A stretch of DNA of 36,682 bases from a virus: positions 1-36,682 of the IMG/VR virus record IMGVR_UViG_3300021437_000056. One strand, written 5' to 3'. Below the pieces are notes generated by a model. It worked only from the letters and a program-made list of their open reading frames with translations. It was not told the DNA's origin and searched no databases. Positions 15,901-23,525 of this stretch are shown piece after piece. Every line of letters starts with the position of its first letter. The stretch's first letter is position 1. The position numbers were made by a program, and so were the translations under genes.

Positions 15901-16929
15901 ATCGTGAACCAGCTCACGGGAGCCCTGTACGACGCCAGCATCAACGTCTGGCGTGACAGCATCGAGCACGGTGCCATGATGGACCTGCTGACTCGCGGCG
16001 TCATGCGGGTCGGAGCCGGTGAGATCCTGGCCGCTGCCAAGAGCGGAGAGGACCCCACGTCCAAGCTCGAGAGCGCTGCCGAGAACTGGTCGCGCCTCAC
16101 CAAGCTCGTGGGCAGCGCCACGGCCGACATGGTGGTCGACATGTACGACAGCGCTGACGCCTTCGCCGCTGCAGTGGACGAGATCGCCAAGCAGATCGAC
16201 CGGCAGCGTGCCAAGGAGGATTACCTCCACGACAAGGGCACCATCGACAACGCTGCGTACCGTCAGCTCCTGGTGGACCGCCTCAAGTACCTGGAGGAGT
16301 ACAGCCAGGAGTGGATCTCCATCATGCGGCAGATCGACGACCTCGACAAGCAGCAGGCCGACGACGCCAAGCAGAAGGCGCAGGCGCACGAGGATGCGGC
16401 CAAGACGATCAAGGATGCGTACAAGGACCTGTACGACTCCATCGCCAACCCCATCAAGGATGCCACCAGCCTGATCAACGCTTTCGGAGGCCAGCTGGAG
16501 GTGAGCACCGACAGCATCCGAGGCTTCTTCGAGCACATGAAGGAGGGCACTGCCAAGTGGACCGACGCCATCAAGCAGCTGGGCAACTCTGGCCTGGACA
16601 AGAGCTTCCTCATGGACCTCATCAAGCAAGGTCCCAAGAGCCTGGGCCTGGCGCAGGCGCTGCTGTCGATGGGACCTGGCGGTATCGACTTCGTGAACGG
16701 TGCCCTGGGCGACATCAACAAGATGACGGGCAGCTTCGCTACCGGCATCGCTGGCGGGCAGGTCGGAGCGCCGGTCAGCAACGTCAACTCCAACAACATC
16801 ACGGTGCAGTTCGGTGACACGACGATCACCATCGATGGCACTGGCGTCACCGTGAGCGACGTACAGGGTATGCTAGCCCAGGCGTTCGAACAGCTCAGCA
16901 ACGCCGTCGTGACCAAGGTGAGGAAGTGA
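12979..16929 (+). CDS. Tail tape measure protein
   Basis: This 1316-residue protein sets tail length and helps DNA exit. At roughly 0.15 nm per residue it predicts a tail near 200 nm. The N-terminal part (about 75-290) resembles the PhageMin_Tail/TP901 tape-measure core (FGDLQTAMANVGTVADES, LAEGLYNIVSSGYQGGQAL). Two hydrophobic segments follow: LLAPAAAIVGGVLAANALKA (about 402-421) and FIMAAGMTAMVVGITQGI (about 491-508). Long helical, Ala/Lys-rich regions make up the rest, with a glycine linker (GGGGGGG near 950) and a beta-like end (NNITVQFGDTTITIDGTG). The ATG follows the chaperone stop by 6 nt, with GAGGG upstream. Confidence 0.95.
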   Translation: MSDEVIQVEVKGDSSGLVAAFNKASEATGHLHSAFSTTIGFIKNQGRSELMSVAKHAAGIGAALAGAGVRAKQGLSAFGDLQTAMANVGTVADESKMSVGQLTDGVRKLATSGRVTQTVDQLAEGLYNIVSSGYQGGQALKVLQVAAQGATAGLTDAVTSGTAITQILNAYGMSAAQAADVSDILFQSVNVGVFSFGQLADTVGNWASVAASLKVPVGEATAALSAMTAVGSSADEAATQLRQIMLAFVSPSDAMAASVKQLGFESGEALVQQKGLGGAIKAVVGTTDGSATSVQNLFNEVRALNGVMQLTGTGGAAKFADFTKLLTDRTQYAGSTMKALDKQMNTSGAAGAKLRNEWREMSIELGQLVAPAAKFSVGGLGTILHALNSMPEPIRKVVSGLQLLAPAAAIVGGVLAANALKAWAFGKAASQIANVIKGSSILAKMPGAMAGADFLENWNGKFPNFIKMIRQAITSTDGFKAALARVGSQGFIMAAGMTAMVVGITQGIRAFMDAKSKAKEFVDTIMNVDAGNPTYGGLDTKIKNLTAAATEFDSRFGHRNIASKLLQGLGAAAQFANPFDRNTIAQDYEKGKAAQDAILALKQQKSAIADVGKAGEDLNTTFGYVNKAIAAGTLDMDDLSKASVKYLDAVAEAGKQAVIDPSGKSADSVKAYKNLIDAQAEMDKYRNAVDEVRQAENALVTANQALIDKTHAMNITQLTLAQAFETVADKANTAKDRMDAYGSILSVTIGKNDNFRNAQAKLGDTLRNVGDTLFTYGAAFDPLTEKGSIVQSALSGATEAAKNLASATLAQTDSYDAANNAVAQYIVGLISMAQSAGLGTDEIAQMITIMGLTPDQIATLVSLPGVDQSLASLLAVNYGLDQINGKVVTAGVAIQVSIEDSGGSADVMARRAENQQNAAAQVASIKDQINGLLDGFKPKNIAPKAGGGGGGGGASKWHPTAAQMAQAAKTIALPIVNQLTGALYDASINVWRDSIEHGAMMDLLTRGVMRVGAGEILAAAKSGEDPTSKLESAAENWSRLTKLVGSATADMVVDMYDSADAFAAAVDEIAKQIDRQRAKEDYLHDKGTIDNAAYRQLLVDRLKYLEEYSQEWISIMRQIDDLDKQQADDAKQKAQAHEDAAKTIKDAYKDLYDSIANPIKDATSLINAFGGQLEVSTDSIRGFFEHMKEGTAKWTDAIKQLGNSGLDKSFLMDLIKQGPKSLGLAQALLSMGPGGIDFVNGALGDINKMTGSFATGIAGGQVGAPVSNVNSNNITVQFGDTTITIDGTGVTVSDVQGMLAQAFEQLSNAVVTKVRK

Positions 16930-16930
16930 C

Positions 16931-19021
16931 ATGACCGCCCCGTTCGCTCCGGTCTTCTTGAACCCCCTGCCCAACACCAAGTACCACGTCAACAGCTCGC
17001 TGTACACTTCGTATGTACCGAGCCAGTGGCGCAACGCCTGGCGGGTGTTCACTCCAGACCAGAGCGCCAACATCGATCGCTACGCCCTGAGGCGCAAGCT
17101 CCTGCCATCCGGCGCCTTCGAGTACTGGAACGCAGCGACTCCCGCCTGGCAGAGCACAGAGGTGTTCAACGTCGTCACGGCGATTGGCGACAACCAGATC
17201 ATGGCTCCGTTCGGTAGCTTCGGAGTGGGTAGTATGGGCACTCCGACGGCGGGCACCTACAACACCTATCAGTACGCTGTGCGGGTCGGAGCGGGAGCCG
17301 GACAGCTGGGGCCGTACTGCACGGATCAGATCCTCTACTGGAGTTCTGATCCGACAATGAACGTCCTGTCACCTCTCAGCACGGTCACGACGTCCCGCCC
17401 GCTGATCACATGGCAGTACATCGGCACCGGCGGCTCTCGTCAGAAGCGCTACCGTGCGATGGCGTTCGCGAGCGCCGCTCCTCCGCTGTCCGGTGACATG
17501 TTCCTCAGCGCGAGCCTGGCGGTGTGGGACAGCGGATGGGTCACGGACTCGTCTGCATACTCGGTCCCTGTCGGCAACGATCTTCCGGGCAGCGGCACGT
17601 ACAGCTTCTGCGTCGCCGTCGAAGATGACCTGGGCATGGTCATGGCCACGAGTGCCGGCTCTGTCACCGTTACCCTGAATCTCCCACCGGCGCCGACCCT
17701 CACGGCAGTGGCGAAGCCTGACCTCGGAGCCGTGGACGTCACGTTGTCGTCCGCCTTCAACCTTCTGGAGGCGGACACGTCATCGTTCGTCAACTCGACC
17801 GGCACATGGCAGGACCTGCAGCTGGCTGCGTTCGCTCGCGTGGCTCTCGATCCCGTCACGTTCACTGGTCCTGCCCTGAAGGTGGATGCTGCCGGCATCA
17901 CGTTCAACGCCATGAACGCTCTGTTCGCGAGCTTCACGGCAGACAACGCCGGGTACGCCAGCTTCAACGCCCAGAAGGCCGACCAGCAGGGCGGCAACCC
18001 GATCATCAGCACTCCCACCGGCCTGCTGGGTTATGCCGTCCTGCCGAGCACGGTGTACTCGTTCACCTGCGCCATTCGCAACAGCAGCGGCACGGGCTCT
18101 CATCGTGCCATCATCAAGTGGTACAAGAGCGACGGCACTCCGACAGCTCTGACACCGACGGTCAACGGCACCACGACCGCTTGCAACGCCTCCACCTACA
18201 CAGAGGTGCCGAACAAGAACGTGACCAGCCCGGTCGACGCAGCCTTCGTCGCCATCCAGATCGAGTCGATCACGATGCCGGTCGGCAACAGCTACTACCT
18301 CCAGGGCGCCGCTCTCGCCAAGGCTGCTGATGTGTTCTGGTCTCCGGGAGGCAGCTCTGCCGGCATCCGCTTCATCCTTGAGCGCAAGGTCGGCAGCGGA
18401 GCGTACAAGTACGTGTGGGGCTCCAGCCGCACCAACCCTGCCTCGCCCCTGAGCGGGGTGCTGTCTGCGATCACCATCCGAGACCTGGCCTATCCGATCG
18501 GCCGGAGCGACGTCAGCTATCGAGCGTACGCAGTCAGCACGGCGTCAGGCTCGGCCGTCTACTCCAGCCCGGTTCTCGCCAGCGGACCTTCGCTCGTGAG
18601 CGAGGCCTGGCTCCGTGACCCGACACTGCCAACACGCAACATGAATGTGATGCTCTCATCGTGGAACCGAGACGTCGCAGTGCAGTCACAGGAGTTCATC
18701 CCGGAAGGCGCATCTGGAGCCGTCGTCACTCACGGCAGCCAGCCCAACGTGAGCAGGGTCCAGCTGGAGCATTGGTCCTTCACCCAGGCGGACTACGATG
18801 CTCTGCTCACCCTGCTGACGTCCAAGCGTACCCTGCATCTTCAGCGAGCCATCGGCGGCGAGTGCTACTTCGTGCGAGTCGTCGGCAGCGTCAAGACCTC
18901 GCAGGTTCTGGCTTCGCCTACGTCTTCCGAGGTCACACGCTCTGGCATGGTGCACAAGATCACGGCGGACCTCACCGTCGTAGCTGACGTGGAGGTGGCC
19001 AGTGCAACCGTCGTCGGATGA
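16931..19021 (+). CDS. Minor tail protein with a carbohydrate-binding-like domain (tail tip)
   Basis: This 696-residue protein comes right after the tape measure, where distal tail proteins normally lie. Residues about 1-250 hold beta-rich Fn3-like segments (PLITWQYIGTGGSRQKRYRAMAF). Residues about 275-470 look like a jelly-roll carbohydrate-binding module of the CBM4/9 kind: a Trp in TGTWQDLQL, then ALKVDAAGITF, STVYSFTCAIRN, and HRAIIKWYKSDGT. The C-terminal 150 residues return to beta structure typical of Dit-like proteins. It may help attachment to cell-wall glycans. Start ATG 16931; its last 20 nt overlap the next gene. Confidence 0.8.
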   Translation: MTAPFAPVFLNPLPNTKYHVNSSLYTSYVPSQWRNAWRVFTPDQSANIDRYALRRKLLPSGAFEYWNAATPAWQSTEVFNVVTAIGDNQIMAPFGSFGVGSMGTPTAGTYNTYQYAVRVGAGAGQLGPYCTDQILYWSSDPTMNVLSPLSTVTTSRPLITWQYIGTGGSRQKRYRAMAFASAAPPLSGDMFLSASLAVWDSGWVTDSSAYSVPVGNDLPGSGTYSFCVAVEDDLGMVMATSAGSVTVTLNLPPAPTLTAVAKPDLGAVDVTLSSAFNLLEADTSSFVNSTGTWQDLQLAAFARVALDPVTFTGPALKVDAAGITFNAMNALFASFTADNAGYASFNAQKADQQGGNPIISTPTGLLGYAVLPSTVYSFTCAIRNSSGTGSHRAIIKWYKSDGTPTALTPTVNGTTTACNASTYTEVPNKNVTSPVDAAFVAIQIESITMPVGNSYYLQGAALAKAADVFWSPGGSSAGIRFILERKVGSGAYKYVWGSSRTNPASPLSGVLSAITIRDLAYPIGRSDVSYRAYAVSTASGSAVYSSPVLASGPSLVSEAWLRDPTLPTRNMNVMLSSWNRDVAVQSQEFIPEGASGAVVTHGSQPNVSRVQLEHWSFTQADYDALLTLLTSKRTLHLQRAIGGECYFVRVVGSVKTSQVLASPTSSEVTRSGMVHKITADLTVVADVEVASATVVG

Positions 19022-20114
19022 GTTCGGCACACTGGTCAAGTCCAGCCACCAGTACGCACTCCGGGTCGTGGTGACGTCGCAGGGCATCTCGCTGGAGGAC
19101 ACGTACTCTGCCGGGACGCACCTGCGAGTTCTCGACGGCAGCGTCACCATCGACCGCACCAGCGACACCCGTCGCACTTGCGATCTGACGCTGCTGGACA
19201 TGGATGGCACCGGCAAGGTACTGGTGGACCCCATCGCTGGCGCCGAGCTGGAGGTGTACAGGGGGATCATTCTCGATAGCACCGGCCAGCCGGAGTGGAT
19301 CCAGCTCGGCAAGTTCACGTCGCAGGACATGAGCGTTGGCAGAGACGGAGCGGCCGTTACGCTCAGGCTTTCGATGACGGACCGCAGTGACCGCATCCGC
19401 CAGAACCCTCTGCGGACGATCTATCAGGTCGCATCCGGCACCAACCAGATGGCGGCGCTGTCTGCTTTCTACACGAACAGGGCCTCTGGCTTCACGCCTG
19501 TGAGCAGCCTGATGGTCACGACCAAGACGAGCCCTGACACTTTCTACAGCGAGTCAGACGACCCGTGGCAGATCATCCAGGACATGGCGACTGCCGCTAG
19601 CGGTGAGGTGTACCACGATCCGCAGGGCGTCTTGCAGTGCTGGCCCATCGCCGAGCCGGACACTGTGCCTCCGGCGTACAACTTCTCTCGCGACGCCGTC
19701 CTCATAACTCCGATCACTCGCAACGTGTCTCGTCGTGACGTGTACAACGGCGTCATCGTGCGTGGCGAGGCGCCCTGGCTCATCTTTCCGATCAGCGGTG
19801 AGGTGTGGGACGACAACCCTGCTAGCCCTACGTGGCGAGGTGGACCCTTCGGGGAGAAGCCCAAGATCATCGGCAGCGCAGTCGCCAGCACCAACGCTGA
19901 GTGCGCCACGATCGCGGCCAGTGAGTTCGCCAAGATCAAGGGTGTCAGCGAGAAGATCGACTTCGGCATGATGACCGACCCCCGCCTCGACGTCATCGAC
20001 GTCATCCAGATCATCGACACAGACCTCGGCGTCAGCGGACGCTACAGTATCGAAACACTGACCCTGCCCCTGCTCGACGGTTCCATGAGCGGAACCATCA
20101 AGCGTCGTCGCTAA
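19002..20114 (+). CDS. Minor tail protein (DUF5047-like, baseplate hub candidate)
   Basis: This 370-residue protein begins at GTG 19002 with GGAGG (18991-18995) 6 nt upstream, and overlaps the previous gene by 20 nt. Segments such as GSVTIDRTSDTRRTCDLTLLD, then DPWQIIQDMATAASGEVYHD and GVSGRYSIETLTLPL, match the style of actinophage minor tail proteins (DUF5047) that act as upper baseplate or hub proteins. FTSQDMSVGRDGAAVTLRLS is typical of the first domain of these hubs. It ends Arg-rich (IKRRR). Confidence 0.8.
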   Translation: MQPSSDEFGTLVKSSHQYALRVVVTSQGISLEDTYSAGTHLRVLDGSVTIDRTSDTRRTCDLTLLDMDGTGKVLVDPIAGAELEVYRGIILDSTGQPEWIQLGKFTSQDMSVGRDGAAVTLRLSMTDRSDRIRQNPLRTIYQVASGTNQMAALSAFYTNRASGFTPVSSLMVTTKTSPDTFYSESDDPWQIIQDMATAASGEVYHDPQGVLQCWPIAEPDTVPPAYNFSRDAVLITPITRNVSRRDVYNGVIVRGEAPWLIFPISGEVWDDNPASPTWRGGPFGEKPKIIGSAVASTNAECATIAASEFAKIKGVSEKIDFGMMTDPRLDVIDVIQIIDTDLGVSGRYSIETLTLPLLDGSMSGTIKRRR

Positions 20115-20123
20115 GGAGACACA

Positions 20124-20771
20124 ATGCCCAGCACCACCGCCAAGGGAATCACCGTTCCTCTCGGCACAGACGACAACGATGCCGTGACGTACATCACCAA
20201 CGTCGCCAACGCTCTGGACGCTTGGCCCGGCACCGCCATCATGGACACCACGACCCGCAACGCTCTCAGCGGTGCCACTCGTTGGACCGGTCGAGTGATC
20301 TGGAACACGACCACGACGCAGCTCGAGGTCTGGAACGGCAGCGCATGGCTTCCCGTTCCGGCTGGAGCCAACCTCACGTACACGCCTCAGATCGACCAGG
20401 GCGTCACCAACATCAGCAAGACCGTGAACCAGGCTGCCTACACCGTCCACGGCAACACGGTCAGCTACTGGCTCAACCTGACGATGACGGCGGGCGGCAC
20501 GGCCAGCAACCTCCTCACCATCACGCTGCCGATCACTTCCGGCGTCATGGGGACCAATGCCGTCATCGGCCAGGGATACATCTTCCCCAGCGGCGGCAAC
20601 GGTCACTACTTCACGGCTGAGTACAACGGCTCTGGCAAACTCGACCTGCACACGATCCTCGCGGCGAACTCTGGCTTCGTGACGAACGCTGGCGTCGGAT
20701 TCGGCCTGGCCCCGATCACTGCCATCGCCAGCGGCGACCGCATCGTCGTGAGCGGGCAGTACCTGATCTGA
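20124..20771 (+). CDS. Tail fibre/tip protein with beta-sandwich C-terminal domain
   Basis: This 215-residue protein has ribosome site AAGGAG (20113-20118) 5 nt before ATG. The N-terminal part is a short helix-beta region (DNDAVTYITNVANALDAWP) followed by the motif LEVWNGSAWLPVP, which recurs in the last fibre gene of the window. The C-terminal domain (about 95-215) reads YTPQIDQGVTNISKTVNQ, then YTVHGNTVSYWLNLTMTAGG, then LLTITLPITSG. This is the pattern of a fibre-head jelly roll that often decides receptor binding. Confidence 0.75.
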   Translation: MPSTTAKGITVPLGTDDNDAVTYITNVANALDAWPGTAIMDTTTRNALSGATRWTGRVIWNTTTTQLEVWNGSAWLPVPAGANLTYTPQIDQGVTNISKTVNQAAYTVHGNTVSYWLNLTMTAGGTASNLLTITLPITSGVMGTNAVIGQGYIFPSGGNGHYFTAEYNGSGKLDLHTILAANSGFVTNAGVGFGLAPITAIASGDRIVVSGQYLI

Positions 20772-21463
20772 TGAGCGACATGGACCCTCTCGCGGGGCTG
20801 GCAGGAAGTCTGCGGGATCTTGCAGGCATCGTGGTGGACGGCAGCGAGTCGTTCATCGGCCCCAACATCCGAATGGGCAAGGTGACGGCGGTCGGCTTCA
20901 GCTCCCCCAGCATCATATGCTCTGTGCTGCTGGCGAGCGGTGACACGATCACTGGCGTGCGCTGCCTGGAGTCGTACTATCCTCGCGTCAACGATCCGGT
21001 GTGGATGATCGCCCTGCCCGGCGGACGACTGCTGGCCATCGGAACGCACAGCACCGCCAACGCTCCGGTGGTATACAGCACTGCCATGAATGGCATCACT
21101 CTCGGCAACGGAACCCTGGACCAGAGCTACCAACGTCGAGGCCGCAAGGTGTCGTTCAAGGGCCGCCTCATCTTCGGCACGACGACGACTGTCTCCGGCA
21201 ACATCCAGGCGAACCTCCCCTTCCCCATCCAGTTCGAGGCTGACATCATCGGCAGCTGCTGGGGCTTCAACCCCGGCGGAGCGAACAGCGGTCGCGTGAT
21301 GGGTCACTGCTACGGACCCACCGGCACCACGCTCGGCTTCATCATCCGCAACCCAACCGTCGCCACCTACGACCAGGTAGCAACAGCAACGACGCCGTTC
21401 ACGTGGGGCGCGAACTTCCAGCTGCAGTGGACTGTCGAGTACGAGACCACCAACGCCGTCTGA
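20771..21463 (+). CDS. Tail tip protein with OB-like N-terminus and fibre-head domain
   Basis: This 230-residue protein begins at ATG 20771 (TGATG, 1-nt overlap). Its N-terminal half holds GKVTAVGFSSPSIICSVLLAS then VRCLESYYPRVNDPVWMIALPG and GGRLLAIGTHS, a barrel pattern found in phage tail-hub or spike-base proteins. The C-terminal half repeats the fibre-head style of the previous gene (YQRRGRKVSFKGRLIFGTTT, then IQANLPFPIQF). The similarity of C-terminal domains suggests duplication and divergence of the receptor-binding module. Confidence 0.72.
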   Translation: MSDMDPLAGLAGSLRDLAGIVVDGSESFIGPNIRMGKVTAVGFSSPSIICSVLLASGDTITGVRCLESYYPRVNDPVWMIALPGGRLLAIGTHSTANAPVVYSTAMNGITLGNGTLDQSYQRRGRKVSFKGRLIFGTTTTVSGNIQANLPFPIQFEADIIGSCWGFNPGGANSGRVMGHCYGPTGTTLGFIIRNPTVATYDQVATATTPFTWGANFQLQWTVEYETTNAV

Positions 21464-21470
21464 CCTGAGC

Positions 21471-21476
21471 TAGGGT
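21471..21476 (+). promoter_or_regulatory. Candidate -10 box (TAGGGT) before the lysis cassette
   Basis: TAGGGT fits TAnnnT and lies exactly 6 nt before ATG 21483, the same geometry as at 253-258. Flanking bases match too: both read GCTAnnGTAC. No ribosome site lies upstream of this ATG. This suggests a leaderless transcript serving the lysis genes. No -35 box was seen. Confidence 0.4.
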
Positions 21477-21482
21477 ACCGGC

Positions 21483-21668
21483 ATGCAGATAGAGACCAAG
21501 CCGGTCCCAGGTGGCATGCTGATCACCGCCTCGGACGGTCCGATAAAGACCAGCTTCGCGATCGCACTCGAAGACGAGTCGGCCGTGATGGAGATGTTGA
21601 TCGAGGGTTTCGCGGAAGCGCGAGCTGCCCAGGAGGAGAACGAGGATGCCAACCGGAACGATCGCTGA
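21483..21668 (+). CDS. Small protein upstream of the endolysin
   Basis: This 61-residue, acidic protein (beta-hairpin-like start MQIETKPVPGGMLITASDG, then an Ala/Glu-rich helix) is of unknown function. Its 3' end carries the strong ribosome site AGGAGG (21631-21636) of the endolysin and overlaps it by 23 nt. It may couple endolysin translation or be a small structural or lysis accessory. Its own ATG lacks a ribosome site and follows a -10-like box by 6 nt. Confidence 0.6.
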   Translation: MQIETKPVPGGMLITASDGPIKTSFAIALEDESAVMEMLIEGFAEARAAQEENEDANRNDR

Positions 21669-22521
21669 CGCCCTGCAGGTCGCCCACAAGTACCGGGGTC
21701 TGACCGAGGTCCCGCCCAACAGCAACATCTGCACCATCACGCAGCGCCTGGACGATCTGTACGGTCCGGTGCCGCTGTACGGCGGTGGCCGCAGCTACCG
21801 TTCTCGGCAGTCGTGGTGCGCCGGGCACGTCGTCAACTTGCTGGACGAAGCCGGTGTGCCGTGCGTCGTTCGCGAGAACGGCGGCGGACTGATGATCAAC
21901 GGCGTGTTCATCAACATGTTCTACACGCCGTCGGACGTGCAGGCGTTCCAGCGGGCGGGCGCCTGGCTCGGCCCGAAGGAGCCCGCTCCTGTCGGGGCTG
22001 CCGTGTTCTACCGGTGGCCCGGCTCCAAGTTCATCAGCGATCACGTCGGCTGGGTGTACGCCACCGCACCCGACGGACGGCCCGTCACATCCGAGGGCAA
22101 CACGTCCCCCGCAGGCCTCGTCGCCAACGGCGGCGGTGTGTACGAGTTCGGCCCCGGTCTGGACGGTCCTCTGCGGCCCGCCTCGACCATCGTGGGCTAC
22201 GGCATCATCCCATACAACAACGTGGCGACCCCAGTGCCGCCCGCTCCCGGAAGGAAGACTCGCATGCAGGAACTCATCCAGCTTCGGAACCACCCGGAGA
22301 TCTATCTCACGGATGGCATCAACTTCACCTACCGGCACATCCAGAACGAGCAGGCCCTGAAGGACCTGGTGTGGAACCGTGCGCAGAACGGCAACCCGAT
22401 CGAGCTCAGCGGGGCTGCCCAGACCGCACCCGACTCCACCCTCGTCTGGGATATGGGCGGCGGGATCGTCGCGAACGTTCGCGTCGTCGACAGTCTCGAC
22501 CTCTTCGGCACGCCCATCTGA
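21646..22521 (+). CDS. Endolysin, CHAP-type cysteine amidase/peptidase
   Basis: This 291-residue protein degrades peptidoglycan at the end of infection. The N-terminal domain (about 1-190) shows a CHAP/NlpC-like catalytic set: Cys58 in QSWCAGHVV, His133 in SDHVGWVY and Glu150 in TSEGNTS. A Pro-rich linker (PVPPAPGRKT, about 195-204) leads to a C-terminal segment (about 206-291) that probably binds the cell wall. AGGAGG at 21631-21636 supports ATG 21646. There is no signal peptide, so release needs the holin-like proteins next to it. It lies among tail genes, so a virion-borne lysin is a less likely alternative. An internal start is noted separately. Confidence 0.82.
   Translation: MPTGTIADALQVAHKYRGLTEVPPNSNICTITQRLDDLYGPVPLYGGGRSYRSRQSWCAGHVVNLLDEAGVPCVVRENGGGLMINGVFINMFYTPSDVQAFQRAGAWLGPKEPAPVGAAVFYRWPGSKFISDHVGWVYATAPDGRPVTSEGNTSPAGLVANGGGVYEFGPGLDGPLRPASTIVGYGIIPYNNVATPVPPAPGRKTRMQELIQLRNHPEIYLTDGINFTYRHIQNEQALKDLVWNRAQNGNPIELSGAAQTAPDSTLVWDMGGGIVANVRVVDSLDLFGTPI
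22249..22266 (+). promoter_or_regulatory. Internal ribosome site and in-frame ATG inside the endolysin gene
   Basis: GGAAGGA (22249-22255) sits 8 nt before an in-frame ATG (22264-22266), at the start of the C-terminal domain right after the Pro-rich linker. Translation from here would give an 85-residue wall-binding fragment (22264-22521). Several known endolysins make such a subunit from an internal start. Whether it is used here is inference. Confidence 0.45.
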
Positions 22522-22554
22522 CGGGTGCCATCATGGCCCTGAACCTGTACAACC

Positions 22555-22758
22555 ATGGCGCGAAGAGGCGGAACACCCAAGCTCGTATCGAAGTCAACGG
22601 TGACGTTTGCCGTTGGCCTCGGTCTGGCGATCAACGAAGCGCTGTTTCGTACAGGAGACCGACCGTACTTGATCGTGTTGATCGGGCTGATGCTGGGATT
22701 GCCAGTAGCCGATCTGGCGGACAAGTTCCGTGGGCGAGGAAAGGACTCCGACGAATGA
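22555..22758 (+). CDS. Holin-like membrane protein
   Basis: This 67-residue protein has two likely membrane segments, TVTFAVGLGLAINEALF (about 15-31) and YLIVLIGLMLGLPVADL (about 38-54), a basic N-terminus (MARRGGTPKLVSK) and a charged C-terminal tail. This two-helix hairpin layout right after the endolysin fits a class II holin. The ATG has no clear ribosome site, which is common for holins whose level must stay low. Its stop overlaps the next start (ATGA). Confidence 0.72.
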   Translation: MARRGGTPKLVSKSTVTFAVGLGLAINEALFRTGDRPYLIVLIGLMLGLPVADLADKFRGRGKDSDE

Positions 22759-22856
22759 GAAGGATCGCGAGGATGCACCCGTACAAGCTCTCCGTCACCG
22801 TTCTGTTCGGTGCTATGGAGTTCGCCGCCCTCTGGTACCAGATCCGGGTGCGGTGA
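22755..22856 (+). CDS. 33-residue membrane peptide in the lysis cassette
   Basis: ATG 22755 overlaps the holin-like stop (ATGA) and the frame ends at TGA 22854-22856, which in turn overlaps the next ATG at 22856 by one base. The peptide starts MRRIARMHPYK and continues as one hydrophobic helix (LSVTVLFGAMEFAALWYQI). The tight junctions on both sides and the positive-inside start support a real gene, despite its size. It may be a holin partner or antiholin; this is inference. Confidence 0.55.
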   Translation: MRRIARMHPYKLSVTVLFGAMEFAALWYQIRVR

Positions 22857-23179
22857 TGGAACGTGTAGGAGCCTGGGTCCGGCGGCATGCCGTGAAGGTG
22901 ACCGTCACCATCTTGGCAGTTGCCGTGACCCTGGCCCTATACTGGCAGCACGAAGACAACACTCGGCTCGACGGGGTTGTGCAGCGTCAGCAGCAAGAGC
23001 AGGCGCTCAAGGACTACACAGACTGCATCGGGCGCAAGGACGCTCGCGACGCCATCCGCGAGTTGGTGCTGCTCCTGGAGCAGAGCCCGCTGGTGAGTGA
23101 CGGGTCGAAGGAAATCATCAAGGGTCTGCTGCAGCAGCTGCCCCCGATCGAATGCAAGGTGGATGAAGATGGCAGCTAA
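22856..23179 (+). CDS. Single-pass membrane protein of the lysis cassette
   Basis: This 107-residue protein has a basic N-terminus (MERVGAWVRRHAVK), one membrane helix (VTVTILAVAVTLALYW, about 15-30) and a mostly helical, probably external part (LDGVVQRQQQEQALKDYTD, DAIRELVLLLEQSPLV) with two cysteines (C57, C101). This matches the last membrane protein of many actinophage lysis cassettes, thought to act on the envelope in the manner of a spanin or LysZ-like protein. I start at ATG 22856 rather than at earlier codons inside the upstream gene. Confidence 0.65.
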   Translation: MERVGAWVRRHAVKVTVTILAVAVTLALYWQHEDNTRLDGVVQRQQQEQALKDYTDCIGRKDARDAIRELVLLLEQSPLVSDGSKEIIKGLLQQLPPIECKVDEDGS

Positions 23180-23525
23180 GATCTCGATGACGCCGGTCGT
23201 GTGTGACCTGTACCTGTATGCGGGTGACAACGAGACCGTCCAGGTGCGGCTGTGGGCGGACGCTGCCAAGACGGTGCCGCTCAGCACGACCGGCCTCACG
23301 TTCAGCGCCATGTTCCGCAAGAGCCGCACCGGCAGCGACACATGGGCCATCGGCGTCGTGCTCACTGCCGGCACCCCGCCGTACCTCACGCTCACCTTCG
23401 ACGACGCCGTAACGGCAGTGCTGCCCGCGAAGTGCGTGTGGGATCTGCAGGTGGTCGACAGCCTCGGCAACCCCACGACGTGGATCACTGGTGACGTCTT
23501 CGTCCAGAAGGACGTGACCCGGTGA
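23169..23525 (+). CDS. Small baseplate/fibre anchor protein (BppU N-terminus-like)
   Basis: This 118-residue protein starts at ATG 23169 (AAGGTGG at 23156-23162 upstream) and overlaps the previous gene by 11 nt. It reads YLYAGDNETVQVRLWADAAKT, then GLTFSAMFRKS, then VWDLQVVDSLGNPTTWITGDV. This is the pattern of the N-terminal attachment domain of phage baseplate upper proteins, here as a free protein. It begins the second tail-fibre block after the lysis genes. ATG 23163 is an alternative. Confidence 0.68.
   Translation: MAAKISMTPVVCDLYLYAGDNETVQVRLWADAAKTVPLSTTGLTFSAMFRKSRTGSDTWAIGVVLTAGTPPYLTLTFDDAVTAVLPAKCVWDLQVVDSLGNPTTWITGDVFVQKDVTR

Noticed and set aside
14794-16629. 611-codon reverse frame inside the tape measure gene
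   Set aside because: It is the antisense shadow of a GC-rich gene with Leu/Val/Asp/His repeats and no motif; the tape measure on the other strand is certain.
22533-22856. An open frame of about 107 codons starting at ATG 22533 that covers the holin-like gene and ends with the 33-residue peptide
   Set aside because: Its first 70 residues are Arg-rich and lack sense, while the overlapping frame at 22555 codes for a clean two-helix membrane protein. The last 33 codons, from ATG 22755, are kept as their own gene.
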